From NCBI GenBank assembly GCA_022840405.1, contig JALHJR010000014.1, positions 1 through 59,606 on the forward strand: 59,606 nucleotides of DNA, in the 5' to 3' direction. Shown in pieces: positions 24,911 to 34,045 of the stretch. Origin of the DNA: Tepidanaerobacter acetatoxydans_A. GTDB taxonomy: Bacteria; Bacillota; Thermosediminibacteria; Thermosediminibacterales; Tepidanaerobacteraceae. Both the position numbers and the translations under genes were made by a program. How positions within the stretch are numbered: the stretch's first letter is position 1; each line of letters opens with the position of its first letter. The notes below the pieces were generated by a model. It was given only the letters and a program-made list of their open reading frames with translations, was not told the DNA's origin and made no database searches.

Positions 24911-25795
24911 ATGGATTATTCAGACTTTAGTATGACGGTTGTCGGGCTTGGACTTATAGGCGGTTCTCTGGCTATGGCCATTAAAAATAGGCTGAAGCCA
25001 AAAAACTTATGGGGTATAGATGTCAATGCGAATGCGTTGGACTATGCCGAAAGTGCGGGGCTTATTAATCGAGGCTTTTTATCCGCAAAAGAACCCCTCC
25101 AAAAATCTGATTTTGTCTTTATTTGCATATATCCTCGGGAAACTGCAAAATTCATAAGACAGAACATGGATAATTTCAAGTCCGGCGCCGTCATAACCGA
25201 TACTACAGGTATCAAGGTGCCCCTTATTTCCGAGATAGGCTCGATTTTAAGGGATGATGTGGATTACATAAGCGGACACCCCATGGCCGGCCGAGAGAGT
25301 AAGGGACTGGAATTTGCACGGGAAAATATTTTTGAGGGTGCGGATTATTTAATAACACCTACTGAAAAAAATAAACCTGAAAATATTGCACTAATAGAAG
25401 ATATTGTAAAGCAATTGGGTTTCGGCCATGTAGTCCAGCTAACTCCACAGCAGCATGATAATATGATTGCTTTTGTAAGCCATCTCCCCCATGTGATTGC
25501 TGCGGCATTGGTCTTAAATCCAATTTTGGAAAAGGAAGCTCTGTATTTTGGAGGCAGCTTTCGGGATATGACAAGAGTTGGCCGCATAAACCCTGATTTA
25601 TGGTCACAACTGCTGCTGGATAATGGGGATTATGTTATAAAGCACTTGAAAATCTTTGAAGACAGCATACAAGATTTTATACAAGTCATCGACAGCCAAG
25701 ATGAAACCCGGCTCAAAGCTCTTTTAGCAAAGGCATGTGAGCGAAAGGAGGGGCTTGATTTAAGTGTTGACGCTCGATGTAAATCCGGGAAATAA
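24911..25795 (+). CDS. tyrA: Prephenate dehydrogenase
   Basis: This enzyme oxidises prephenate to 4-hydroxyphenylpyruvate with NAD, the branch to tyrosine. The 294-residue protein has the Rossmann motif GLGLIGGSLA, the substrate segment SGHPMAGRESKG, and the catalytic His region SHLPHVIAAAL. It ends after the helical dimerisation domain and lacks the C-terminal ACT domain of the longer Bacillus enzyme, so feedback by tyrosine may act elsewhere. It lies 10 bases after aroF and overlaps aroB. Confidence 0.93.
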   Translation: MDYSDFSMTVVGLGLIGGSLAMAIKNRLKPKNLWGIDVNANALDYAESAGLINRGFLSAKEPLQKSDFVFICIYPRETAKFIRQNMDNFKSGAVITDTTGIKVPLISEIGSILRDDVDYISGHPMAGRESKGLEFARENIFEGADYLITPTEKNKPENIALIEDIVKQLGFGHVVQLTPQQHDNMIAFVSHLPHVIAAALVLNPILEKEALYFGGSFRDMTRVGRINPDLWSQLLLDNGDYVIKHLKIFEDSIQDFIQVIDSQDETRLKALLAKACERKEGLDLSVDARCKSGK

Positions 25796-26831
25796 AAATT
25801 ATACCGTGTATATTGAAAAAGGTCTGATTTGTCGGTTGGGAAGTATGTTAAAAAATGCAGTAAAGGCTGAAAAGGTTGCCGTTATTACCGATGAAAACGT
25901 CAATGGCCTTTATGGCGAGCAGGTATTAAACTCATTGGAGTCAGAAGGTTTTGACACATATTTAATTGTAGTTGACGCAGGAGAAAGAAGTAAATCTGCA
26001 TCTACGCTTATGAAGGTATATAAAGAATTGCTTGATAGCAAAATCACCCGATGGGACTGCATTCTTACATTGGGAGGCGGAGTTGTGGGAGATTTGGGAG
26101 GATTTGCGGCAGCTACTTTTTTACGAGGAATCCCTTATGTCCAAGTTCCCACAAGCCTTATTGCTCAGGTCGACAGCAGCATAGGCGGTAAGGTGGGCAT
26201 CGATTTGCCGGAAGGTAAAAATTTAATCGGCAGTTTCTACCATCCCAAAGCCGTATTTATTGATACAAACCTTTTGAATACCCTTGATGAAAGATTTTTC
26301 AGCGATGGCATGGGCGAAGTAATAAAATATGGTTGCATAAAAAATCGCAGTCTTTTTGAACAGCTTCTAAGTTTTAAAACAAAGGATGAGCTTTTAAGCA
26401 ATATGGAGCAAATCATACTTACATGTTTGAATATTAAAAAAGAAGTAGTGGAGCAGGACGAGCGGGATACCGGCTGCCGAATGATATTAAATTTCGGGCA
26501 TACCCTTGGTCATGCCATAGAAAAATATTTCGATTATATCACATATACTCATGGGGAAGGGGTGGCGATAGGGATGTACCAGATAACTAAAAAAAGCGAA
26601 CAAATGGGCATAACCGAACCCGGCACAAGCCAACTTTTGAAAGAAGCCCTTTTAAAATACGGACTTCCTTATGAACTGCCTCAAGCTAATATAAACGAGC
26701 TTATAAATGCTATCGGTACAGATAAAAAAAGCAGCGGCAAGTATATCAATATTGTATTGCTAAAATCCATCGGGGAATGTTTTGTAGAGAAGATTAGTCA
26801 AAATAAAGTCTTTGAGTTTTTTAGTTTTTAA
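25764..26831 (+). CDS. aroB: 3-Dehydroquinate synthase
   Basis: This NAD- and metal-dependent enzyme cyclises DAHP to 3-dehydroquinate, step two of the pathway. The 355-residue protein has GGGVVGDLGGFAAATFLRG, the PTSLIAQVDSSIGGKVGI segment, and metal-binding His residues in NFGHTLGHAIE and THGEGVAIG. The start is GTG at 25764: an in-frame TAA lies just upstream, and AGGAGGGG is about 11 bases before. The gene overlaps the end of tyrA by 32 bases. Confidence 0.94.
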   Translation: MLTLDVNPGNKNYTVYIEKGLICRLGSMLKNAVKAEKVAVITDENVNGLYGEQVLNSLESEGFDTYLIVVDAGERSKSASTLMKVYKELLDSKITRWDCILTLGGGVVGDLGGFAAATFLRGIPYVQVPTSLIAQVDSSIGGKVGIDLPEGKNLIGSFYHPKAVFIDTNLLNTLDERFFSDGMGEVIKYGCIKNRSLFEQLLSFKTKDELLSNMEQIILTCLNIKKEVVEQDERDTGCRMILNFGHTLGHAIEKYFDYITYTHGEGVAIGMYQITKKSEQMGITEPGTSQLLKEALLKYGLPYELPQANINELINAIGTDKKSSGKYINIVLLKSIGECFVEKISQNKVFEFFSF

Positions 26832-26859
26832 AATACCAACATAAAAGCAGGTGTTATTA

Positions 26860-28164
26860 ATGAAAAACCTAGAGGTATCATTGCCTTTTCCAAATGGTGA
26901 AGTCTTTATTCCTCCCTCAAAGAGCATAAGCCACCGCATGCTTATATGTGCAGGTCTTGCCGAAGGGGAAAGCATATTGCAAAATATTGCGTTTTCCGAT
27001 GATATTATTGCCACTAAAAACGGCATAAAGGCATTTGGAGCGAAAATCCGATACCTCGGCAATTATATCAGTGATAAGGCAAATGATGTTGCCGTTAAGG
27101 GAATCAAGCTCGCAAATATCAGGGATAACTTGACAATAGACTGCAAGGAATCCGGTTCTACCCTGAGGTTTTTAATACCGATTGCATTAGCTTACGGAAA
27201 GCAGGTTACGTTTGTCGGACGTGGAAGGCTTTTTGATAGGCCGCTTGATGTGTTTTATGATGTGTTTAGGAAACAGGGCATAAATTATTTTATGGAAAAT
27301 GACAAACCGTCTTTGACTGTTGCAGGTAAACTAAAGCCGGATACATTTAATATAGAAGGTAATGTAAGCTCCCAATTCATTTCCGGCCTGCTATTTGCCC
27401 TTCCCTTGCTGGAAGGTGACTCCCTTATCATAACAACCACCCCGGTAGAATCAAAGGCATACATAGACCTTACGATTGATGCTTTGAAAAGGTTTGATGT
27501 GAAAGTGGAAAATCAAGATTATGAGCAGTTTTTTATAAAGGGCAGACAAATTTATAAGGCCGCCGACTGCCGTGTGGAGGGAGATTTTTCCCAGGGGGCT
27601 TTTTGGCTTGCCGCAGGGGTTTTAGGCGGTAGTATTACCTGCTTTAATCTAGATATCAATTCACATCAAGGCGATAAATACATCGTTGATATAATCCGCA
27701 AAATGGGCGCACAGCCTGTCATAGGAAAGAATTTTATTAAAGTCGAAGCGTCAAATACTCATGGGGTAACTGTAGATGCGGCACAATGCCCCGACCTGGT
27801 ACCCATCGTTGCTGTGCTGGGGGCTTTAAGCCGGGGAACTACGCAAATCTTAAATGCCGGGCGGCTGCGAATAAAGGAATCCGACAGGCTAAAGGCCATA
27901 TCTTCGGAGCTTAGCCACTTGGGGGCAAAAATCGTGGAACTTGCCGACGGCCTTATCATAGAAGGTAGGGATATGCTTGATGGCGGTATTGTTGACAGTT
28001 GGAACGACCACAGGATAGCCATGGCACTTGCCGTAGCCTCTGTCAGATGCCGCAACCCGGTCATCATAAAGCACAGTGATGCGGTAAGTAAATCTTATCC
28101 GGGGTTTTGGAAGGATTTTATAAAGTTGGGAGGTGTGGTAGATGAGTTCGATTTTCGGGCGTAA
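26860..28164 (+). CDS. aroA: 5-Enolpyruvylshikimate-3-phosphate synthase
   Basis: This enzyme adds enolpyruvate to shikimate 3-phosphate, step six. The 434-residue protein has the N-terminal substrate lysine and serine in PSKSISHRMLICAGLAEG, SGSTLRFLIP, SSQFISGLLFALPLL, and the C-terminal RIKESDRL and NDHRIAMAL. I choose ATG 26860 because AGGTG has a suitable spacing; a GTG nine bases earlier would lie within that site. aroC begins inside its last codons. Confidence 0.95.
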   Translation: MKNLEVSLPFPNGEVFIPPSKSISHRMLICAGLAEGESILQNIAFSDDIIATKNGIKAFGAKIRYLGNYISDKANDVAVKGIKLANIRDNLTIDCKESGSTLRFLIPIALAYGKQVTFVGRGRLFDRPLDVFYDVFRKQGINYFMENDKPSLTVAGKLKPDTFNIEGNVSSQFISGLLFALPLLEGDSLIITTTPVESKAYIDLTIDALKRFDVKVENQDYEQFFIKGRQIYKAADCRVEGDFSQGAFWLAAGVLGGSITCFNLDINSHQGDKYIVDIIRKMGAQPVIGKNFIKVEASNTHGVTVDAAQCPDLVPIVAVLGALSRGTTQILNAGRLRIKESDRLKAISSELSHLGAKIVELADGLIIEGRDMLDGGIVDSWNDHRIAMALAVASVRCRNPVIIKHSDAVSKSYPGFWKDFIKLGGVVDEFDFRA

Positions 28165-29251
28165 TTTTAGGGTTTCTATTTTTGGCGAATCACATGGCAA
28201 GGCCATTGGTGTCGTTTTGGACGGACTGCCTTCCGGCATCAGGCTAAATATGGAGTTTATTGAGCAAGAAATGGCTCGAAGGCGGCCGGGAAAAAACCCA
28301 CTTTCAACTTTGCGGTCTGAAAGTGATTCCTTTGAAATACTGAGCGGATATTTTAACGAAGCCACCACCGGCACGCCCCTTTGTGCGATAATTTTCAACA
28401 GTGACTGTGCATCGGATGACTATGCTCCGATGAAAAGTTTACTGCGACCGGGTCATGCTGATTACACGGGTTTCGTTAAATACGGCGGGTTTAATGACTA
28501 TCGTGGCGGAGGTCATTTTTCAGGCAGGCTCACAGCTCCGCTGGTTTTTGCAGGAGCAGTGGCAAAACAGGCTTTGCAAATAGACAATATCCTCGTCGGA
28601 AGCCATGTAAAAAGCATCTGTCATGTGGAAGACGAAAGCTTAGACAGTGCAAATATCGATGAAAATACTTTAAAAGAATTAAGAAACCTCGCAATCCCGG
28701 TTTTAAACCGAGATGCCGGCGAAAAAATGGCACAGTGCATATTGGATGCGAAAAACGACAGGGATTCTGTGGGAGGTGTTGTCGAAACCGCTGTCCTCAA
28801 CCTGCAACCGGGGCTGGGCTCACCCTTTTTTGACAGTATGGAGAGCTGTCTTGCACATATTTTATTTTCCATACCGGCAGTAAAAGGCGTTGAATTCGGC
28901 GAAGGCTTTAATATTACAAAAATGAGAGGGTCTAAAGCAAATGACGCATTTATAATAGATGAAAATAAAATTAAAACAGCAACAAATTATAACGGCGGCA
29001 TACTCGGCGGGATTACAAACGGGATGCCGGTGGTGTTTAGGGTTGCGATAAAACCTACTCCTTCCATAGGCATCCAACAGCAAACGGTCGATTTCCTGAA
29101 AAATCAGGAAACAACAATATCAGTCAAAGGCAGGCATGACCCCTGTATTGTGACGAGAGCGGTACCGGTGGTAGAAGCGGCGGCAGCTATTGTTATCTTA
29201 GATTTAATTTTGGAAAGGTATGGTGAGGCATGGACGAATTGGAAGAACTGA
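28142..29251 (+). CDS. aroC: Chorismate synthase
   Basis: This FMN-dependent enzyme removes phosphate from EPSP to give chorismate, step seven. The 369-residue protein has FGESHGKAIGVVLDGLPSG, RRPGKNPLSTLRSE, DYRGGGHFSGRLTA, and the late KGRHDPCIVTRAVPV. All are typical of the bacterial enzyme. The start ATG lies in the 3' end of aroA, with GGGAGGTG upstream; the 23-base overlap implies coupled translation. Confidence 0.96.
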   Translation: MSSIFGRNFRVSIFGESHGKAIGVVLDGLPSGIRLNMEFIEQEMARRRPGKNPLSTLRSESDSFEILSGYFNEATTGTPLCAIIFNSDCASDDYAPMKSLLRPGHADYTGFVKYGGFNDYRGGGHFSGRLTAPLVFAGAVAKQALQIDNILVGSHVKSICHVEDESLDSANIDENTLKELRNLAIPVLNRDAGEKMAQCILDAKNDRDSVGGVVETAVLNLQPGLGSPFFDSMESCLAHILFSIPAVKGVEFGEGFNITKMRGSKANDAFIIDENKIKTATNYNGGILGGITNGMPVVFRVAIKPTPSIGIQQQTVDFLKNQETTISVKGRHDPCIVTRAVPVVEAAAAIVILDLILERYGEAWTNWKN

Positions 29252-29517
29252 GAGCCCGGATAGATGAGATAGACGCTAAGCTTGTAGAGCTGTTTGAAAA
29301 GCGGATGGAAATATCGCATAAGATTGCTTTATATAAGATAGCAAATGATATGCCCATAACAAATGACGAAAGAGAAAAGGAAATCTTAAACGAAAATATA
29401 GCAAGATTAAAGGACAGGAGTTTTGAACCTAAGCTTGTGGAGTTTTTTTCAATGCTTTTTAAGTTGAGTAAAGAAGTTCAGAATGAAGAATTTAAAAAAC
29501 AGACTAAATATCAATGA
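29230..29517 (+). CDS. Chorismate mutase, AroQ class, single domain
   Basis: This enzyme rearranges chorismate to prephenate, the common substrate of the PheA and TyrA encoded nearby. The 95-residue all-helical protein has the monofunctional AroQ-class pattern: RARIDEIDAKLVELFEKRM, HKIALYK, and DEREKEIL, with the Arg, Lys and Glu residues of the active site. It overlaps aroC by 22 bases. It supplies the mutase activity that this PheA and TyrA lack. Confidence 0.92.
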   Translation: MDELEELRARIDEIDAKLVELFEKRMEISHKIALYKIANDMPITNDEREKEILNENIARLKDRSFEPKLVEFFSMLFKLSKEVQNEEFKKQTKYQ

Positions 29518-29526
29518 GGTGATGGT

Positions 29527-30342
29527 GTGAGCAGTATATACGGCCTCATAGGGGAAAGTTTAAGCCATAGCCTTTCACCGGAAATCCATGAAAGTTTTTT
29601 CCTTAAAACCGGTGTTTTAGGAAAGTACGGGCTTTTTGAGGTGAAAAGAAAATACTTGCATGATGCCGTCCTCGGGCTCAAGGCTCTCGGCATAAAGGGC
29701 GCCAATGTCACTATTCCTTATAAGACGGAGATTATCAGGTTTCTTGATAGTATGTCTGATGAAGCTAAAAAAATAGGAGCTGTCAATACATTAATTGTAA
29801 AAGAAGATAAAATCACGGGGGATAATACGGATTACTACGGTTTTGGCATGACACTTGACAGGCATCATATTGAGCCAAAAGGCAAAACTGCGGTAGTTCT
29901 AGGGACAGGAGGCGCATCCAGAGCAATTGTGCAATACCTTTTGGACAATGACATAGGAGATATTACCCTCGTAAGTACTCATGTTCAAAAAGCCAAGGAG
30001 CAATTTCCGGGTTTAAGCATTATATCATATGAAGATTTGCACTGTATAAATAAAAGGGATATTTTGATAAACTGCACTCCGGTTGGCATGTTTCCAAATA
30101 TGAAAGACAGTCCTGTTTGTGCTGCCCATGTTGCAAAATTCAAAGCTGTGATTGATCTCATATACAATCCAAAACAGACAATTCTTTTAAAATCAGCCCG
30201 GGAGCTTAATATACCGGCAATAAACGGACTTTATATGTTGGTGGCTCAGGCAGCAAAAGCTCAAGAGCTGTGGAATGAAATTGCTCTTGATAAAAAAATT
30301 ATTGAACAGGTTTATCTGCAAATAGATGGGAAGATTGGATAA
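29527..30342 (+). CDS. aroE: Shikimate dehydrogenase
   Basis: This NADP enzyme reduces 3-dehydroshikimate to shikimate, step four. The 271-residue protein has SHSLSPEIHESFF, the catalytic Lys in NVTIPYKTE, NTDYYGFG, and the nucleotide motif GTGGASRAIV. The start is GTG at 29527, with AGGTGA 5 bases upstream; the nearby ATG is out of frame. It ends in a TAATG overlap with aroK. Confidence 0.94.
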   Translation: MSSIYGLIGESLSHSLSPEIHESFFLKTGVLGKYGLFEVKRKYLHDAVLGLKALGIKGANVTIPYKTEIIRFLDSMSDEAKKIGAVNTLIVKEDKITGDNTDYYGFGMTLDRHHIEPKGKTAVVLGTGGASRAIVQYLLDNDIGDITLVSTHVQKAKEQFPGLSIISYEDLHCINKRDILINCTPVGMFPNMKDSPVCAAHVAKFKAVIDLIYNPKQTILLKSARELNIPAINGLYMLVAQAAKAQELWNEIALDKKIIEQVYLQIDGKIG

Positions 30343-30857
30343 TGAAAGATAACTACGACAATATCGTGTTAATAGGTATGCCGGGCTCGGGAAAAACAAG
30401 TATCGGCAGGATTTTAGCAAAAAAGATTAATATGTGCTTTTATGATTTGGATGAATATATTGAACGCAAATCCGGGAAAAGAATAACGGAAATTTTCGCC
30501 ATATACGGGGAAAGGCATTTCCGAACACTTGAAAGCCGTGCGGTGAAGGAAATAAGCAGCAAAACAAATGCTGTCATTTCCACCGGCGGAGGAGTAGTGC
30601 TTGACAGTAAAAATATGCATGTTTTAAATAAGAGAGGTATTATATTCTTTATAAATCGCCCTGTGGAAGATATAGCCCATGATATAGAAATTTCAAGCAG
30701 GCCACTGCTTGCAAATGACAGGGATAACATATACCGGCTTTATAAGGATAGGTATGAGCTTTACAAAAAATACTCCGACTTTGAGATTTTAAATGATAGA
30801 GGAATTTTAGAAGCGGTAAAGCAAATAATAGAGATTTTAAATGGGAATTATGCTTAA
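30342..30857 (+). CDS. aroK: Shikimate kinase
   Basis: This kinase phosphorylates shikimate with ATP, step five. The 171-residue protein has the Walker A motif GMPGSGKTSIG, the shikimate-binding DLDEYIERKSG, and GGGVV, plus an Arg-bearing lid (SSRPLL). It starts on the last base of the aroE stop (TAATG). Size and motifs fit the single-domain AroK/AroL family. Confidence 0.94.
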   Translation: MKDNYDNIVLIGMPGSGKTSIGRILAKKINMCFYDLDEYIERKSGKRITEIFAIYGERHFRTLESRAVKEISSKTNAVISTGGGVVLDSKNMHVLNKRGIIFFINRPVEDIAHDIEISSRPLLANDRDNIYRLYKDRYELYKKYSDFEILNDRGILEAVKQIIEILNGNYA

Positions 30858-30925
30858 ATCTAGCGGTGCACCACAAAGGGTAGTAAAGATATATATATAT
30901 ATATATGAAGGAAGGTAAAAAAAAT

Positions 30926-31357
30926 ATGAACATACTTATAATCAACGGACCAAATATTAATATGCTGGGTATAAGGGAAAAAGACATATACGGCGGTAAA
31001 ACCTATAAAGATATGTGCGACTTGCTGTATAAAAGTGCAAAGGAAATGGGTATTTGCCTGGTTATTGTCCAAAATAATATCGAAGGGGAAATAATCAACT
31101 ATATTCAGCGCGCATACGGCAAATATGATGGTATCATAATAAATCCCGGGGCCTACACCCATTATAGCATTGCCATATATGATGCCTTAAAAGCCATTGA
31201 CATTCCGGCAGTAGAAGTGCATATAAGTAATATTCAGGCAAGGGAAGAATTTAGAAAAAAATCGGTTACTGCCGGAGCGTGCATCGGGCAGATTTGCGGT
31301 TTTGGTATTTATGGATATATAATGGCAATGCTTGCATTAAAAAATATTTTAGAATAA
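30926..31357 (+). CDS. aroQ: 3-Dehydroquinate dehydratase, type II
   Basis: This enzyme dehydrates 3-dehydroquinate to 3-dehydroshikimate, step three. The 143-residue protein has INGPNINMLGIREKDIYG, NNIEGEIINYIQ, NPGAYTHYSIAIYDAL and VEVHISN, which define the dodecameric type II enzyme. I choose ATG 30926, since GAAGGAAGGT is at the right distance. A (TA)n run (about 30887-30906) precedes it. It is the last gene of the aro operon and meets murI tail to tail. Confidence 0.95.
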   Translation: MNILIINGPNINMLGIREKDIYGGKTYKDMCDLLYKSAKEMGICLVIVQNNIEGEIINYIQRAYGKYDGIIINPGAYTHYSIAIYDALKAIDIPAVEVHISNIQAREEFRKKSVTAGACIGQICGFGIYGYIMAMLALKNILE

Positions 31358-31387
31358 GACTCGAAAAATATATCGGATATATTGGAT

Positions 31388-32197
31388 TTAAATTTGAGGG
31401 TCGATTACATTTATAGGATTTATAGGCCTTTTTAAGAAATTTTCACCTACCTGTACAAATTTTTCCGGATTGTCGCTGACAAAGTATTGGTAAAATGCCG
31501 GGGAATTGTCCTGCCGCTTTAGGTTTTTGTCAATTAAAATCCGTTGTACTTCTCTTGCTGTTTCCCAAGCTGAATCCACCAACTGGACAGTTTCCCCCAT
31601 AACCTTCCCCAGAGTAAGCTTTAAAAGGGGGTAATGTGTGCATGCCAGCACTAATGCATCAATTCCCTGCTTCTTTAAAGGTTCTAAATAGGTTTTAGCA
31701 GTATAAAAGGCAGCCTCATTTTCCAACCATCCTTCCTCTACTAAAGGCACAAAGAGAGGACAGGCTTTTGAATGTATTTTTATTTGCTTATTTAGTGCAT
31801 GTATAGCCCTTTCATATGCACAACTCTTTATGGTGCGTTCGGTGCCGATTACTCCGACCACTTGTTTTTCAGTGGCAGCCACTGCTGCCCTGGCTCCCGG
31901 CTCTATCACTCCTATGACCGGTACCGGTGATGATGCACAAAGTTTATCGAGGCATGTAGCACTGACAGTGTTACACGCTATTACAATCAGTTTTACATCC
32001 TTGCCCAGTAAGAATCTAAGTCCCTCAAAGGCAAATTGTGTAACAACTTCTGAGGATTTGGGCCCATAAGGTACTCGAGCAGTATCCCCAAAATATACAA
32101 TGTTTTCTTTAGGAAGCAGCTTCATAATTTCTCCGGCCACAGTCAGGCCTCCGATACCTGAATCAAAAACTCCTATGGGTTTATTTCTAACATCCAT
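31388..32197 (-). CDS. murI: Glutamate racemase
   Basis: This cofactor-independent enzyme makes D-glutamate for peptidoglycan. The 269-residue protein has DSGIGGLTV, the first catalytic Cys in ACNTVSA, and the second in ACTHYPLL. The start ATG follows GGAGAT. It converges with aroQ with only 30 bases between and no clear terminator of its own. Confidence 0.95.
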   Translation of the reverse strand: MDVRNKPIGVFDSGIGGLTVAGEIMKLLPKENIVYFGDTARVPYGPKSSEVVTQFAFEGLRFLLGKDVKLIVIACNTVSATCLDKLCASSPVPVIGVIEPGARAAVAATEKQVVGVIGTERTIKSCAYERAIHALNKQIKIHSKACPLFVPLVEEGWLENEAAFYTAKTYLEPLKKQGIDALVLACTHYPLLKLTLGKVMGETVQLVDSAWETAREVQRILIDKNLKRQDNSPAFYQYFVSDNPEKFVQVGENFLKRPINPINVIDPQI

Positions 32198-32400
32198 GAT
32201 TTATCTCCGTCCCAATTATTGTAGTTTATTTATGCAAATCCAACTTCGAGCGCAAAAGTGCGGCTGTCAGAAGAAAATTTTATCAGATAATATTATACTT
32301 CACTTTCTATAACAATAAAAGTATAAACTTAAACAGAGTCTATAGAACACTTAAAAAACAGGTTTAAAAATCGTTTTCAAGTGATTTATAAACCTGCTTT
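32198..32400. other. Gap between murI and the beta-propeller gene
   Basis: This gap of about 200 bases holds the terminator at 32359-32396. No gene and no clear murI promoter were seen. Confidence 0.5.
32359..32396 (-). terminator. Terminator of the PG-binding/beta-propeller gene
   Basis: A 14-base stem with one mismatch (CAGGTTTA...TAAACCTG) is followed on the minus strand by six T residues. It starts 5 bases past the stop codon. Confidence 0.85.
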
Positions 32401-33642
32401 TTACTCGGGAGAAAGTTTTATCAGTTCTCGTTGAGTTGCTGCAAATAAGCTCATGGCCCCCGGAACTATTGCAGTTATTTTTTTACCTTCAAGATGCATT
32501 TTAGCATCCAATGTTTTGATATCATAAGCCATAAGGCCACTCTCCGTGCCTATAAAAAATGTATTGGGGCATACAACAGGCAAAGTAGTCGGAGCATCCG
32601 GCAAATCTATGACCCATATAACCTCTGCTCTCTGAAAACTCAGTGCGGTAACTTCACCTCTATAATTTGCCAGCAGCATAAAATCCTGATGAAAGGCCGG
32701 CATAATAAACTCCTCATCGGCAATCTTCTTCCTCCAAATGATTTCCCCCACCAATGGATTTAAAGCAGAAACCCATGAATCGCATGAAATGGTAAAAACC
32801 TTGCCGTCCCATATGGCCGGAGGTATTTGTATGATATCCGATATCTTGGTTTTCCAGCAAAGAATACCTTTTTCATCCAAACAGTAAATACATCTGTCAT
32901 ATGAGGCAAAATAAACAAAGTCATAACCTATAGCTGGAGAAGTAATATAGGCTCCGTAGGTTTTATAATTCCATTTCATATCGCCACTTTGATTAAAACA
33001 ATAGAGGGTTCCGGAAGAAGGAGCATAAATTTGTGTTTTGTTGGCTGCTGCCGGCAAAATAAAGTTATCTTGTTTTAGGGTTTTTAAAATTTTACCAGAG
33101 TAAAAGCCTAAAATTGTAAGACTGCCGGTAGGCACGATTACATGGCCTTCAAAAATCGTAGATGAACTTTCGGGAAACAGCTCCGAGCTTTTCCAAAGTC
33201 TTTCGCCGGATTTTAAATCTATGGCAAGGACTTCTCTTCGAGTTGTTACGATTAATCTGTCCGCCGAGCAATTCAATCCGATTATATCAGGGATGGGCCT
33301 AATCCAGCTGATTTTAAGTTGTTTGGGGATTGGAACAGGCGAATAGCCCGAATGCCTATAATCCCGTTGTATTGTGCGCCATTTATTGATGCCGCATCGC
33401 ATAAGTTCTTTTAGTATTTCAAATTCATCATCATCCACTATACCACTTTGTTTTATATGATATGCCCTTTGGAATTCTCGGACCGCTTGCATGGTTTCAT
33501 AGCCGAACACTCCATCGATACGAGCATTAAAGACCTCTAATCTCTTTAATGCCTGCTGCAGATGACGCACATCACTGCCTTTCAGTAGCGGTTTTTGTTT
33601 TTTAAGTACTCGACTGCCAAAAGGTATTACAGGTAGTCTCAA
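32401..33642 (-). CDS. Peptidoglycan-binding domain fused to a PQQ-like beta-propeller
   Basis: The 413-residue protein begins with a PG_binding_1 domain (about 18-75: LKGSDVRHLQQALKRL, IDGVFGYETMQAVREFQRAY). A string of PQQ-like propeller repeats fills the rest (AIDLKSGERLWK, LYCFNQSGDMKWNYK, CLDEKGILCWKTK, ALNPLVGEIIWRKK, GLMAYDIKTLD). There is no signal peptide or membrane segment, which is odd for a wall-binding module. It might act inside the developing spore, leave by another route, or bind something other than wall. The start is TTG after AGGTGG. The neighbouring SASP and spoIIR genes make a sporulation role possible. Function is unknown. Confidence 0.8.
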   Translation of the reverse strand: MRLPVIPFGSRVLKKQKPLLKGSDVRHLQQALKRLEVFNARIDGVFGYETMQAVREFQRAYHIKQSGIVDDDEFEILKELMRCGINKWRTIQRDYRHSGYSPVPIPKQLKISWIRPIPDIIGLNCSADRLIVTTRREVLAIDLKSGERLWKSSELFPESSSTIFEGHVIVPTGSLTILGFYSGKILKTLKQDNFILPAAANKTQIYAPSSGTLYCFNQSGDMKWNYKTYGAYITSPAIGYDFVYFASYDRCIYCLDEKGILCWKTKISDIIQIPPAIWDGKVFTISCDSWVSALNPLVGEIIWRKKIADEEFIMPAFHQDFMLLANYRGEVTALSFQRAEVIWVIDLPDAPTTLPVVCPNTFFIGTESGLMAYDIKTLDAKMHLEGKKITAIVPGAMSLFAATQRELIKLSPE

Positions 33643-33717
33643 GGAATCACCACCTGCCTATTAGAAGATATATTTAGTATATTCGACAAAGGCTCAATTG
33701 GTTACGGGGACTATAAA

Positions 33718-33742
33718 AACCAGGGCAAATATCGCCCTGGTT
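33718..33742 (-). terminator. Terminator of the SASP gene
   Basis: AACCAGGGC and GCCCTGGTT form a 9-base stem around AAATATC, followed on the minus strand by TTTTTA. It lies 25 bases past the SASP stop. Confidence 0.85.
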
Positions 33743-33766
33743 CTTGTGCGCTTTCTTCAGGAGTTG

Positions 33767-33961
33767 CTATTTCCGGGGTTTCCCATTCTCTTCGGCCAAT
33801 GCTTTTTCCGCTTTTTCAATAGCAAGTCTTACCAAATTACCGCAATTTCTGGAAGAAACTCCACCCCATCCTTCTTTCGCCACCGTGTCAGCCACACCAA
33901 GTTCCTTTGCAAGTTCATACTTGAGGTCCTCAGACATGACACTACGACGACGAGCAGCCAT
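33767..33961 (-). CDS. Small acid-soluble spore protein, alpha/beta type
   Basis: The 64-residue protein binds and protects spore DNA. The family pattern is clear: MSEDLKYELAKELGVADTV, the GPR protease-site region (YELAKELG), and GGVSSRNCGNLVRLAIEKAE for the DNA-binding helix. The start is ATG 33961, with AAGGAGG 7 bases upstream; upstream in-frame codons lie too close to or beyond that site. It is monocistronic, with its own terminator. This is direct evidence of endospore formation. Confidence 0.92.
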   Translation of the reverse strand: MAARRRSVMSEDLKYELAKELGVADTVAKEGWGGVSSRNCGNLVRLAIEKAEKALAEENGKPRK

Positions 33962-34045
33962 GAGCATGCCTCCTTTTTTATAACGCACTATTATTATTTT
34001 GCCTTTAAAGGCTATTGTTTATGTTGAATTATTTTACCAATTACT

